From assembly GCA_900314935.1 (NCBI GenBank), contig OMXE01000020.1, positions 1 to 58,334 of the forward strand: DNA of 58,334 nt. Reading direction: 5' to 3'. This DNA comes from an uncultured Prevotella sp. Its GTDB lineage: Bacteria > Bacteroidota > Bacteroidia > Bacteroidales > Bacteroidaceae. Both the position numbers and the translations under genes were made by a program. Shown here in pieces: positions 1-8,276 of this stretch (positions are counted from its first letter, which is position 1; the number at the start of each line of letters is the position of its first letter). The notes beneath the pieces were generated by a model. It ran no database searches and was not told the origin of the DNA. It worked only from the letters and a program-made list of their open reading frames with translations.

Positions 1-46
1 TGATATTCTTAGCATCTATAATTGTAGTATTTAACGTTTTATATTT

Positions 47-65
47 AAGAGTTCTTAAGACTCTT
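47..65. other. Small stem-loop in the left-end intergenic stretch
   Basis: AAGAGT and ACTCTT pair around a 7-base spacer. The first 158 bases otherwise hold no gene. A TAACTTTG box on the minus strand at 78-85 could be the -7 element of a promoter reading out of the window to the left, but no matching TTTG lies at the right distance, so that promoter is weakly supported. Confidence 0.3.
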
Positions 66-158
66 GGTATTCAGCTGCAAAGTTAAAGTGACAGAGGAAG
101 AATAGAATTCAAAAGGTAGGATGAAATCCAACATATATTTAAGACCAAAGAACCAAAG

Positions 159-186
159 ATTTAATGTTTAATATTTAATCTTTAAT
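159..186. repeat. Heptanucleotide array, four units of NTTTAAT
   Basis: Four consecutive 7-base units end in TTTAAT (ATTTAAT, GTTTAAT, ATTTAAT, CTTTAAT) just before the first gene. The right part, 174-190, is a perfect 17-bp inverted repeat of 623-639 at the 3' end of that gene, so the gene is bracketed by inverted heptad arrays. Confidence 0.75.
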
Positions 187-195
187 GTAAATTGT

Positions 196-645
196 ATGGA
201 TAAACTTACTCCTCGCAAGATCTACGTAGCAAGCAGCTGGCGCAACACTTTCTATCCTGAAGTGGTGGCCAGGTTAAGGGAGGCAGGACATGATGTCTAT
301 GACTTCCGCAATCCTCCATCGGGTGACCCTGGGTTTAAGTGGAGCAGCGTGAGTGAGGATTACATGGAGTGGACACCACAGCAGTACCGCGAGATGCTGA
401 ACCACCCGAAAGCGGAACGGCAGTTCCATAACGACATCGAGGCGATGGAGGGATGCGATGTGTGCGTATTGGTACTACCTTGTGGCCGCAGCGCTCATAC
501 GGAAGCGGGATGGTTCGCAGGGAAGGGGAAGCTCACCATCGCCTATATCCCTGAGAAGCAGGAACCGGAACTAATGTATAAGCTGTTTGATAAGGTTTGC
601 TGTACGATAGAAGAACTGATTATTACATTAAAGATTAAAGATTAA
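196..645 (+). CDS. Nucleoside 2-deoxyribosyltransferase-like protein
   Basis: A 149-residue cytoplasmic protein resembling the nucleoside 2-deoxyribosyltransferase fold, whose members cleave or exchange the base of deoxynucleosides. Visible hallmarks are the N-terminal strand with VASSWRN (residues 11-17), an acidic stretch with DIEAMEGCDVCVLVLP (80-95) and SAHTEAGW (99-106), where Glu103 sits at the usual catalytic glutamate position. The last residues (LKIKD) and the stop codon are read from a heptanucleotide repeat, so the C-terminus is probably not conserved. The ATG at 196 follows AT-rich DNA without a clear ribosome binding site. Related short proteins also occur in phages and have unknown substrates, so the exact reaction is not claimed. 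Confidence 0.7.
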   Translation: MDKLTPRKIYVASSWRNTFYPEVVARLREAGHDVYDFRNPPSGDPGFKWSSVSEDYMEWTPQQYREMLNHPKAERQFHNDIEAMEGCDVCVLVLPCGRSAHTEAGWFAGKGKLTIAYIPEKQEPELMYKLFDKVCCTIEELIITLKIKD

Positions 646-661
646 AGATTAAAGATTAAAG
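627..661. repeat. Heptanucleotide array, five units of ATTAAAG
   Basis: Five perfect tandem copies of ATTAAAG. The stop codon of the preceding gene (643-645) lies inside the array. The unit is not a multiple of three, so a change in copy number would alter the reading frame and the C-terminus. Confidence 0.85.
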
Positions 662-682
662 ATTTAGACAAAAGAACAATCT

Positions 683-1252
683 GTGGCTATAGAATTGACA
701 TACAGACGGACAAGCAGACTGTCGATGCGCATCGTGAAGAATGGCGATGTTCATGTGTCGGCTCCTTTCGGTATGTCGAAAAAGGAGGTAGAGGCTTTCA
801 TTATCAAGCATCAGGAATGGATCGTTGAGACAAGAAAGAAGGTGGCTGAACGACAGGAACTGCAAGCGGCGTTCTATAATCAGCTGCCGTTGGCTACAAA
901 GGCTCAAAAAACTGAGGCGGCGGAAAAGACCAGAGCGTTGGTTGTGCCTTTGATAGAACGTTATGCAGCGGTGATGGGTGTCAGACCGTCGGCCATCAGT
1001 TTCAAACCGATGAAGTCGCGATGGGGCGTGTGCAATGTGAAGGATCACAGCATTCGCTTTTCCACCTACCTGTTGCTGTTACCGGATTGGTGTGTGGAAC
1101 ATGTGGTGGTTCACGAACTGTGTCATCTGTTAGAACCCAGTCATAATGCCCGTTTCCATGCGCTCATGGACAAATACTTTCCGAAATGGAAAGAGGCGCG
1201 AAGGGAAACGCGCAAGAGGATAAAAGACGAAAGTGACAAGGAAGAAGTATGA
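683..1252 (+). CDS. YgjP-like (DUF45/SprT-type) zinc metallopeptidase-domain protein
   Basis: A 189-residue protein with the features of the YgjP/DUF45 family, often annotated M48-type metal-dependent hydrolase. The core has KSRWGVC (residues 111-117) and the zinc motif HELCH (144-148), followed by PSHNARFHALM, which supplies the third histidine region. No signal peptide is visible, so it should act in the cytoplasm. The open frame starts with GTG at 683, giving MAIELTYRR; no upstream ATG is available in frame. It lies 37 bases after the deoxyribosyltransferase-like gene and may be cotranscribed with it. The physiological substrate of the family is unsettled. Confidence 0.85.
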   Translation: MAIELTYRRTSRLSMRIVKNGDVHVSAPFGMSKKEVEAFIIKHQEWIVETRKKVAERQELQAAFYNQLPLATKAQKTEAAEKTRALVVPLIERYAAVMGVRPSAISFKPMKSRWGVCNVKDHSIRFSTYLLLLPDWCVEHVVVHELCHLLEPSHNARFHALMDKYFPKWKEARRETRKRIKDESDKEEV

Positions 1253-1267
1253 AGATACTTTTGTATG

Positions 1268-1459
1268 TTATAGGAGTGTAGTGAGCAGATTGCCGTTCCC
1301 AATGACGTGGTAGTTGGAATCTACGGTCTGATCGCGGCTGGGCTCGTAATAGCCGAGGACGTGGTTGTTACTGTCGCGCAGGCACTGGCGGCCGCTTAAC
1401 TCTGTATCGATGTAACCAAGGACATGCTGGTTACGGTCTCGTAATGTTTTCCGGAACAT
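1268..1459 (-). CDS. Small repeat protein, beta-flower-like
   Basis: A 63-residue protein built of about three imperfect repeats around the pattern RD-N-HVLGY: RDRNQHVLGY, RDSNNHVLGY and DSNYHVIGNG, ending in GNLLTTLL. This resembles the short beta-hairpin repeat proteins called beta-flowers, whose function is unknown. There is no signal peptide or membrane segment. A TATATTTG -7 element on the minus strand at 1503-1510 supports expression as its own unit. It converges with the YgjP-like gene, 15 bases away. Confidence 0.6.
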   Translation of the reverse strand: MFRKTLRDRNQHVLGYIDTELSGRQCLRDSNNHVLGYYEPSRDQTVDSNYHVIGNGNLLTTLL

Positions 1460-1502
1460 AAGCTTGTAGTTTTTAGTTATTACTCGTTGTTATTAGTTTC
1501 TG

Positions 1503-1510
1503 CAAATATA
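1503..1510 (-). promoter_or_regulatory. Putative -7 element for the small repeat protein
   Basis: TATATTTG on the minus strand, 43 bases upstream of the start at 1459, matches the Bacteroidetes TAnnTTTG consensus. No clear -33 TTTG was found. Confidence 0.45.
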
Positions 1511-1550
1511 GGGATGGGGTTCTATATCACCTCGTGGAACGAGCGGGGTG

Positions 1551-2609
1551 TTACAGGATGGGCAGGAGGTACTGCCAGATGATGTCCATGTAGGGCTGGT
1601 AGAGCGAGGAGGAGGTGGTGAGCACCAATACGGCATCACGATCGGGGAAGACCATGATATACTGTCCGGCAAAGCCATCGGCACGGTAGGCATTGTGGCG
1701 GCACATCCACATCTGGTAGCCATAGCCCTGCACCCATTCGTTGTTGCTCTTGTTCAGACCGACCTTCTCCAGATCCTCGAAGCGTGTGCCGGAGGGGGCT
1801 GAAGGTACCTGATAGCTCGACATCTCCTTGAGCCATGCGGCAGGAACAATCTGCTTGCCGTTCCACTTGCCTTTCTGCAGGAACAGCTGGCCCATCTTGG
1901 CCATATCCTCGGTCTTGAGATATAAGCCCCATCCGCCACAGTTCACGCCCTGCGGACTCTCATCCCACTGGGGGCGGACGATATGCAGGGGCTTGAACAG
2001 ACGGGTATCGAGGTAGTCGATGAGCTTCTCACCCGTCACCTTCTGTACGATCTCCGCCAGCATATAGGTGCCCATGGAGTTATACATGTAATATTCGCCG
2101 GGCTTGTGTAACACGGGCCATGCCAGGAACGCCTTCGCCCAGTCGGACTGCCCACGGCGGTTACACTCCGTGTCGTGACCGCAAGTCATGGTGAGCAAGT
2201 CGCGAACGGTCATGGCCTTCAGGTTCTCGCTGGGCTGTGCCGGCAGCTTGTCGGGGAAGAACTTCACCACGGGGTCGGAAAGGTTGAGCTTCCCCTCGCT
2301 GATGGCGAGTCCTACGGCCGTTGCAGTGAATGTCTTACTGACTGAGTGCATGGCATGGGGTTTCTCGGCAAACTGTCCGTTGAACCATTTCTCGAACACC
2401 ACCCTACCGTGCTTCAGGATCATGATGCTGTGAAGGGAGATGGAATCGGGCTTCACCGGTCGTGTCTTCGTGGCGTACTCAAAAGAATCTACTGCCGCCA
2501 CCACCGAGGGTAATGCGGTTGTTCTTTGCAGGTTTACAATCTCTTGTTGTGTCTTGCAGCCTGTTACCAACAGGGTTGCCAGGGCGATGAATGGGATGAT
2601 TCTTTTCAT
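1551..2609 (-). CDS. Serine hydrolase, class C beta-lactamase family lipoprotein
   Basis: A 352-residue penicillin-binding-protein-like serine hydrolase. The N-terminus (KRIIPFIALATLLVTGC) is a lipoprotein signal with the lipidated Cys at 18. The catalytic SxxK is SVSK (residues 89-92), and the Tyr-Asn motif lies in YYMYNSMGTYM. The C-terminal part (GYGYQMWMCR, then DGFAGQYIMVFPD) fits the family, whose third motif is usually HTG but here reads like the DGFxGQ variant of esterase-like members. It probably sits on the outer membrane or in the periplasm. It could be an esterase, a peptidase or a beta-lactamase; the sequence does not decide. A minus-strand TATCTTTG lies at 2697-2704. Confidence 0.88.
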   Translation of the reverse strand: MKRIIPFIALATLLVTGCKTQQEIVNLQRTTALPSVVAAVDSFEYATKTRPVKPDSISLHSIMILKHGRVVFEKWFNGQFAEKPHAMHSVSKTFTATAVGLAISEGKLNLSDPVVKFFPDKLPAQPSENLKAMTVRDLLTMTCGHDTECNRRGQSDWAKAFLAWPVLHKPGEYYMYNSMGTYMLAEIVQKVTGEKLIDYLDTRLFKPLHIVRPQWDESPQGVNCGGWGLYLKTEDMAKMGQLFLQKGKWNGKQIVPAAWLKEMSSYQVPSAPSGTRFEDLEKVGLNKSNNEWVQGYGYQMWMCRHNAYRADGFAGQYIMVFPDRDAVLVLTTSSSLYQPYMDIIWQYLLPIL

Positions 2610-2696
2610 GATTTTGAATTTTTTCGGTGGCGCGGGGGCGCGGGGGTGCGGTGGCGCAAGATTAGCTCAATGCGCCAGTTGTTTTTTACTTCGTTG

Positions 2697-2704
2697 CAAA
2701 GATA
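2697..2704 (-). promoter_or_regulatory. Putative -7 element for the serine hydrolase
   Basis: TATCTTTG on the minus strand, 87 bases upstream of the start at 2609. No TTTG was seen at -33, so only half of the promoter is supported. Confidence 0.45.
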
Positions 2705-2745
2705 TAAAAAAAAAGTATATCGTTGCCATAATAAACGAATATTCG

Positions 2746-2778
2746 TTTGGAAATTCCAGAAAAAGTTCCTATCTTTGC
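2746..2778 (+). promoter_or_regulatory. Bacteroidetes-type promoter of the esterase gene
   Basis: TTTG at 2746-2749 and TATCTTTG at 2771-2778 are 21 bases apart, a full match to the -33/-7 consensus. The start codon at 2870 leaves a leader of about 85 bases. Confidence 0.7.
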
Positions 2779-2851
2779 CCTGAGTAAACGTATAAGTCCT
2801 AAACGGAAGTAAGACAATTTAATGAGAACTATATTATCATCTAATTATTAA

Positions 2852-3748
<897 letters not shown>

Positions 3749-3776
3749 TCAAACCTTTAGATAAATCATGAAAAGG

Positions 3777-3812
3777 AACGAACCATCAATTTGCATTGAT
3801 GGTTCGTTTTTT
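3777..3812 (+). terminator. Rho-independent terminator of the esterase gene
   Basis: A 14-bp perfect stem (AACGAACCATCAAT / ATTGATGGTTCGTT) with a TTGC loop is followed by a T run. Its right arm plus T tract, 3795-3814, is duplicated at 3820-3839. Confidence 0.88.
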
Positions 3813-3839
3813 AATGCGTATTGATGGTTCGTTTTTTAA
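3795..3839. repeat. Duplicated 20-bp terminator arm
   Basis: ATTGATGGTTCGTTTTTTAA occurs at 3795-3814 and again at 3820-3839, period 25. Read on the minus strand, the copies provide the last codons and the TAA stop of the DUF4153 gene. Confidence 0.85.
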
Positions 3840-5445
3840 ATAGCTGGAAGCTGTAGGTCCTGACATCAGAAACGATGGTATCCTCGATGCAGATGCCTTC
3901 GAGCACCAGCAACAGCGAGTCGTTGCGGTAAGTGAGCAGCTTCGCTGGTTGATCGAGGAGCGACTTGTCGCTACGGACAACTTTCCTGATGGGATAATCG
4001 AGCACCACATCATCGTTGTGGGAAATGACCACCCGCTGGTCCCAATAGCTACACTGATAATCGTCGGCCATGAGCAGGATATCATACTCGCCCAGATCAA
4101 CAGGTTCCTTCCTGATATACCAATGGTCGGTTGCTACAGTCTTCTGATTTTTTTCATAGTAGAACTGAAAATCTGAGTACGGCCATTTGCCGTATTGCGC
4201 CTCGAACGCCTTGGTGCCTACCCCACTGCGCACATAGTCGATGACGCTGGAGGCATCACTGTAGCGCTCGCTCAGCAGACTGTCGCGCCTGATCTTCTCC
4301 AAGTTGAGTTTGTCGTAGAGCTTACCCGTCTGGGCATTGACAAGCTTGAGTTCGCTGATGAGCTGCGTGAGACGCTGCTGCTGACAACGCAGACCGACGC
4401 TCTTGGCGGAGATGCCTGGGATATAGGTGAAGAGGATGATGGCCGCTGCGCAGATGAGCGCCATGAGCTGGTACTTACGCGTACGCTTACTGATGAGCAT
4501 GAACACAAAGAGGGTCATCAACACACCAGCCACCATGAGGTAGAAACGACTCTCGGTGAAGCTGTACAGACGGATGCGGTAGAGGGAGCCTATCCAGTAC
4601 ATGATGAGCGGAGGAATGGCTATGAGCGTGAAATGACGATAGAACCAGTCGTAGTACCGCTGACTGAGTACGGATTGTGCCACACGGCCCACCAAAGCCA
4701 CAGTGATGAATGCCATGACCAGCCATGCCACACCGCCCTTGGGCAGATCCCACGCAAAGGCAATCTTAATAAAATAGGTATAGAGGATGACGGTGTAGAT
4801 GATGATGGCCGGCGAGAGGATGAAGTTCAGGATGAGACGGAGTATCTTGAAAGGCTCCTCCACCTTGTCTTCATCCTGACGGATAAGGGTGCAGCACACC
4901 TGCGGCGTCACCACAAAGGCGATGAACTGGAAGATATACTGGAAGAGGCGCGGGGGCTCTTTGATACCGAAGATATAGAGGAAGGAGGCCGTGATGGCCA
5001 ATACGGCCAGATAGAGTACGCCGGCAATGACTAATCCGAAGAACAGCTGCGTGGCTACATGGAGGGCATGGGCCGCAAAAGAGCGGTTGTCCATGCGCTT
5101 ATGTCCCACGATGAGCAGGATGGCTGCCAACGCATAGGTGAATCCGAAAGCGAACGTCCACAGGAACGGTTTCAGATTGAGCATCATCAGGGGCAGGAAA
5201 AGGAAGAACGAGGCGTAGTAGGCCCATCGGTTGACGCGATGGAGCCAGAAGGTGAGTGTGATGAGCGGGACGAACAGGAACAGGATATCAGCGTTGATGG
5301 CACTTTCAATCTGCTTGGTCAGGGGATTATACGCCGAGGTACTGCTATCCCATACTGCGATGATGAAAAACACAATGCCCAAGGCCAGTTCCACTGGGAA
5401 GCGGCGCGGACTGCTCAACAGGTTCTGCAAGAGTTTCTTAATCAT
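3811..5445 (-). CDS. DUF4153 family polytopic membrane protein
   Basis: A 544-residue inner-membrane protein. About a dozen hydrophobic segments fill residues 15-400, for example LALGIVFFIIAVWD, FFGLVIAGVLYLAVLAI and IIIYTVILYTYFI, and a soluble C-terminal domain of about 150 residues follows. The start is set at the ATG at 5445 (MIKKLLQNLLSSPRRFP). The frame is open upstream to 5628, but that extension overlaps the preceding gene and reads as non-protein. The family function is unknown. It follows the 141-residue gene by 14 bases and is probably cotranscribed. The final residues KKRTINTH are encoded by the duplicated arm of the neighbouring esterase terminator, an unusual C-terminus. Confidence 0.85.
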   Translation of the reverse strand: MIKKLLQNLLSSPRRFPVELALGIVFFIIAVWDSSTSAYNPLTKQIESAINADILFLFVPLITLTFWLHRVNRWAYYASFFLFLPLMMLNLKPFLWTFAFGFTYALAAILLIVGHKRMDNRSFAAHALHVATQLFFGLVIAGVLYLAVLAITASFLYIFGIKEPPRLFQYIFQFIAFVVTPQVCCTLIRQDEDKVEEPFKILRLILNFILSPAIIIYTVILYTYFIKIAFAWDLPKGGVAWLVMAFITVALVGRVAQSVLSQRYYDWFYRHFTLIAIPPLIMYWIGSLYRIRLYSFTESRFYLMVAGVLMTLFVFMLISKRTRKYQLMALICAAAIILFTYIPGISAKSVGLRCQQQRLTQLISELKLVNAQTGKLYDKLNLEKIRRDSLLSERYSDASSVIDYVRSGVGTKAFEAQYGKWPYSDFQFYYEKNQKTVATDHWYIRKEPVDLGEYDILLMADDYQCSYWDQRVVISHNDDVVLDYPIRKVVRSDKSLLDQPAKLLTYRNDSLLLVLEGICIEDTIVSDVRTYSFQLFKKRTINTH

Positions 5446-5459
5446 ATTCAAAAGGAGTT

Positions 5460-5885
5460 TCAAGGTTGCCAAAAGAACAGTCCGACAGATGCAGCGAGGG
5501 CAGTAAGCATACCGATGGTTTCCTCGTTGGGATGATAGACGGTCATATACGTGTCGTCGCTGCTGATGGTGATGAGTGCGTCTGCCGATGGGAGGAGGAT
5601 ATAGAGCATGGTCTTGCTCGACAGGCACTGAGTAACCATCGTCTCAATGTCTGCAGGAGCAGGATTCGTAGTCCATTCTTCCCCATCGCTGCTGAAAGCC
5701 ATCTCCTCGTAGCAGTTCAGCTTCAGTAGGATATCAGTGAACTTGCTGTAAACAGCGTCGATGCGAGGATGCGAACGGTAGTATTCCTCGATGCTGAAAT
5801 ACTGACCGCCACTGTTTGCCGGCACTTGCTTGGGCAGGATGTCTATCACCCAATAGGGTTGTTCCAGATACTGTTCTGTTGTCAC
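5460..5885 (-). CDS. Conserved hypothetical protein upstream of DUF4153
   Basis: A 141-residue protein I do not recognise by family. It starts with GTG at 5885 (MTTEQYLEQPYWVIDILP) and has no signal peptide or clear membrane segment apart from a mildly hydrophobic C-terminus (MLTALAASVGLFFWQP). Tandem placement before the DUF4153 gene, with a 14-base gap and one promoter-like TATATTTG upstream, suggests a two-gene operon. The opening resembles small proteins of Bacteroidales that accompany membrane proteins, but no function is assigned. Confidence 0.7.
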   Translation of the reverse strand: MTTEQYLEQPYWVIDILPKQVPANSGGQYFSIEEYYRSHPRIDAVYSKFTDILLKLNCYEEMAFSSDGEEWTTNPAPADIETMVTQCLSSKTMLYILLPSADALITISSDDTYMTVYHPNEETIGMLTALAASVGLFFWQP

Positions 5886-5918
5886 GACCGTTCTACTTGA
5901 TTTGTACTATTTGGATTG

Positions 5919-5926
5919 CAAATATA
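5919..5926 (-). promoter_or_regulatory. Putative -7 element for the 5885-3811 operon
   Basis: TATATTTG on the minus strand, 33 bases upstream of the GTG start at 5885. No strong -33 element was found. Confidence 0.45.
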
Positions 5927-5979
5927 GTGAAATCGGCAAAATATAGCAACAATAATATGCAAAATTTCAAAAAAAGTAG

Positions 5980-5987
5980 TATCTTTG
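5980..5987 (+). promoter_or_regulatory. Putative -7 element for the M6 protease gene
   Basis: TATCTTTG ends 19 bases before the ATG at 6007, implying a very short leader of about 10 bases. The -33 region is AT-rich without a clear TTTG. Confidence 0.5.
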
Positions 5988-6006
5988 CTCAATAAAAAGT
6001 GTGCAC

Positions 6007-7530
6007 ATGAAGAGGATTCTATTGATAGTCATAGTCGCCATCATGTCAACAACAAACATCTGGGCACAGCGCGTTGGCTGTGTGCATGGCACGATGGAGA
6101 CGAGGGCAGGCAATTATTACCAATTGCCCGCTCCGATTGATTTTTCCTTCCAGAAAATCTATCGGCAGCCTGTGGTTCTCGTATCGTTCAGTGATGCGGA
6201 TTTCTCCATGGCCGATCCTGCAGCCTACTACAACCGTATCTTCAACGAAGAGGGTTACAACGAGGGTATGGGAAAGGGATGCGTGGCCGACTATTTCCGC
6301 GAGCAGTCGGGAGGCCGCTGCAACCTACAGTTCGACATCTACGGACCGGTAAAGGTAAGTAGTCAGGCAGGTGGACATAAATCGTCGATTTACGGCAATA
6401 ATGATATCAGGGAGGCCCTCAAGATACTGCGTGAGACAGAGCAGACCGACTTCTCCATATACGACTGGGATGGGGATAACGAGGTTGATCAGGTGATATT
6501 TGTGCTTGCCAGCTATACGGGTAATGTGGTGTCGGGCTATATCTGGCCTAACACAGGAGGAGTCCCTAGTATTGAGCTGCCGGGGGGAATCACAACAAGC
6601 AACACTTCTATCAGCTGTGAACTGTGGAAAGACAATTCCCTGTGCGGCATCGGTACCATCATTCATGAGTTCTGCCACTCCCTGGGACTGCCCGACATCT
6701 ATCCACTTCTTAACGCAACCGCTTTCTCGGCAGTGGATGAGTGGGACCTCATGGACGGCGGTAACTATACGAACAAAGGATGGTGCCCGCCGAACCTCTC
6801 GGCCATGGAGAAGATGTACCTGGGATGGGCTACTCCTGTGGAGCTTACTGAGCCTACAACCATCAAGGAAATGAAACCGTTGAGCGATGGCGGCGATACC
6901 TATATCATTCGCAGTTCGGGAAACAGCGACGAGTTCTATCTGTTGGAGAACCGCAGGCAGAAAGGATGGGATTATGGCTGTCCGGGCAATGGACTCCTTA
7001 TCTTCCATGTGGATTACGAAGAGAAGTCTTGGATGGGCAACAGTGTGAACATATCCGACAGCCACTTCCGTTACGACTTGTTCCATGCTGATGGAAAGAA
7101 CTATCAAGACTGGGATCCGAAAAACGATGGCAAGTCATCAAGCAAGTGGACCATGGAGAACTGGATGCGAAGCAGCTACCTGAGTACATCGGCATACCCC
7201 TACTACAATATCGAAACGGGAATAACCAATGCCCGTCTTACTGACGATTCGGATCCTGCCGCTACGCTCTTTACCGCCAACGCCGAAGGAAAGGAACTGA
7301 TGGGCAAGGCCATCACGAATATCGAGATTGATGACAACGGGAACGTGTCGTTCGATTTTATGAAGAATGATGAAACAGGGGTGATGGAAATAGGTGGAGA
7401 TGATGCGAACATCGTGGGATGGTACGACATCGACGGCAGACTCCTGTCTGCCCCGCCCCACCATCCTGGTATCTACATTGTGAGATATAGTAACGGAACC
7501 AAGAAGAAATGGTTTATGCCTATAAAATAA
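6007..7530 (+). CDS. M6 family (immune inhibitor A-like) secreted metalloprotease
   Basis: A secreted zinc protease of 507 residues from the ATG at 6007; an in-frame GTG at 6001 is possible but adds only two residues. A signal peptide (KRILLIVIVAIMSTTNIWAQ) is followed by the M6 domain, with the extended zinc motif HEFCHSLGLPD at about residues 220-230 and a DLMDGGNYTNKG region downstream. The last 40 residues (GWYDIDGRLL, then GIYIVRYSNGTKKKWFMPIK) resemble the C-terminal sorting or anchoring modules of Bacteroidetes secreted proteins. It likely degrades extracellular protein. The flavin reductase gene follows only 3 bases later. Confidence 0.9.
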   Translation: MKRILLIVIVAIMSTTNIWAQRVGCVHGTMETRAGNYYQLPAPIDFSFQKIYRQPVVLVSFSDADFSMADPAAYYNRIFNEEGYNEGMGKGCVADYFREQSGGRCNLQFDIYGPVKVSSQAGGHKSSIYGNNDIREALKILRETEQTDFSIYDWDGDNEVDQVIFVLASYTGNVVSGYIWPNTGGVPSIELPGGITTSNTSISCELWKDNSLCGIGTIIHEFCHSLGLPDIYPLLNATAFSAVDEWDLMDGGNYTNKGWCPPNLSAMEKMYLGWATPVELTEPTTIKEMKPLSDGGDTYIIRSSGNSDEFYLLENRRQKGWDYGCPGNGLLIFHVDYEEKSWMGNSVNISDSHFRYDLFHADGKNYQDWDPKNDGKSSSKWTMENWMRSSYLSTSAYPYYNIETGITNARLTDDSDPAATLFTANAEGKELMGKAITNIEIDDNGNVSFDFMKNDETGVMEIGGDDANIVGWYDIDGRLLSAPPHHPGIYIVRYSNGTKKKWFMPIK

Positions 7531-7533
7531 TAA

Positions 7534-8061
7534 ATGACAATGAAAGAGATTAATTACAAGGACTTGAAGTTCAATCCGTTCAACCTTATTGGTGGTGAAT
7601 GGATGCTGATAACGGCTGGTGACGAACAAAGCTGTAACACCATGACGGCCTCGTGGGGACATCTGGGATGTCTGTGGGGGAACAACGACCCATCGGCAGT
7701 AGTATATATTCGCGAATCGCGCTACACAAAGGAGTTCGTAGATAAACAGTCGTATTTCACCCTCTGTGTGATGGACAAGTCGTTCAAGAAGCAGATGGCT
7801 TATCTGGGGAGCACGTCAGGACGCGATGAGAATAAGATTGCCAAGGCAGGACTTACTCCTGTCTATGCCGATAATTCGGTCTATTTCGAGCAGGCAAAGT
7901 TAGTGCTCGTATGCAAGAAGGTATATGCAGCCGAGATACAGCAGAGCGGCATCATCTATCAGGAAACCATCGACAAGTGCTACCCGCAAGGCGACTACCA
8001 CACGATGTATGTAGGCAAGATCGAGAAGGTGCTGGTGCGCGATGATGAGTATTTGAAATAG
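7534..8061 (+). CDS. Flavin reductase-like (flavoredoxin family) protein
   Basis: A 175-residue FMN-binding split-barrel protein. The N-terminal FNPFNLIGGEWMLITAG, followed by NTMTASWGHLGCLW, matches the flavoredoxin/flavin-reductase group, in which the TASWG stretch binds FMN. It is cytoplasmic. It may use NAD(P)H to reduce free flavin or act as an electron carrier. The start could be the ATG at 7534 or 7540. Its 3-base spacing after the protease gene suggests cotranscription, though the functions look unrelated. A strong terminator follows. Confidence 0.85.
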   Translation: MTMKEINYKDLKFNPFNLIGGEWMLITAGDEQSCNTMTASWGHLGCLWGNNDPSAVVYIRESRYTKEFVDKQSYFTLCVMDKSFKKQMAYLGSTSGRDENKIAKAGLTPVYADNSVYFEQAKLVLVCKKVYAAEIQQSGIIYQETIDKCYPQGDYHTMYVGKIEKVLVRDDEYLK

Positions 8062-8092
8062 TCGAACAAAAGGAGACTTTAACATTATTTAT

Positions 8093-8122
8093 GGGGTGGA
8101 CTCTTGGGTCCACCCCTTTTTT
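8093..8122 (+). terminator. Rho-independent terminator after the flavin reductase gene
   Basis: GGGGTGGAC pairs with GTCCACCCC over a short loop and is followed by TTTTTT. The right arm overlaps the TTGG of the promoter-like element at 8104-8134. Confidence 0.88.
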
Positions 8123-8134
8123 GTTGTACCTTTG
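8104..8134 (+). promoter_or_regulatory. Promoter-like element nested in the terminator, upstream of cotH
   Basis: TTGGG at 8104-8108 and TACCTTTG at 8127-8134 lie 18 bases apart. A second -7-like box, TATATTTG, lies at 8210-8217, closer to the gene at 8277. Either could drive the CotH gene. Confidence 0.5.
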
Positions 8135-8276
8135 CAGCCTTAAAAAACAATATACCACGTATTTACTAAAAAAATTACGTTCAAAGCTATTTATTTAAAT
8201 TTTTTTTCTTATATTTGTACCCGTATAATAATATACGTACAATCAACATAAGTAACAACCGTAAAAAACAATTAAC

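Noticed and set aside
656..1048. 130-codon minus-strand frame
   Set aside because: Antisense to the YgjP-like gene with its HELCH motif.
4195..5034. Long open frame (279 codons) on the plus strand
   Set aside because: It lies antisense inside the DUF4153 gene and its translation is low-complexity charged sequence, the mirror of a membrane protein.
5446..5628. N-terminal extension of the DUF4153 protein
   Set aside because: The 61 extra codons overlap the upstream gene and read as its shadow; a normal start with a membrane-protein N-terminus is at 5445.
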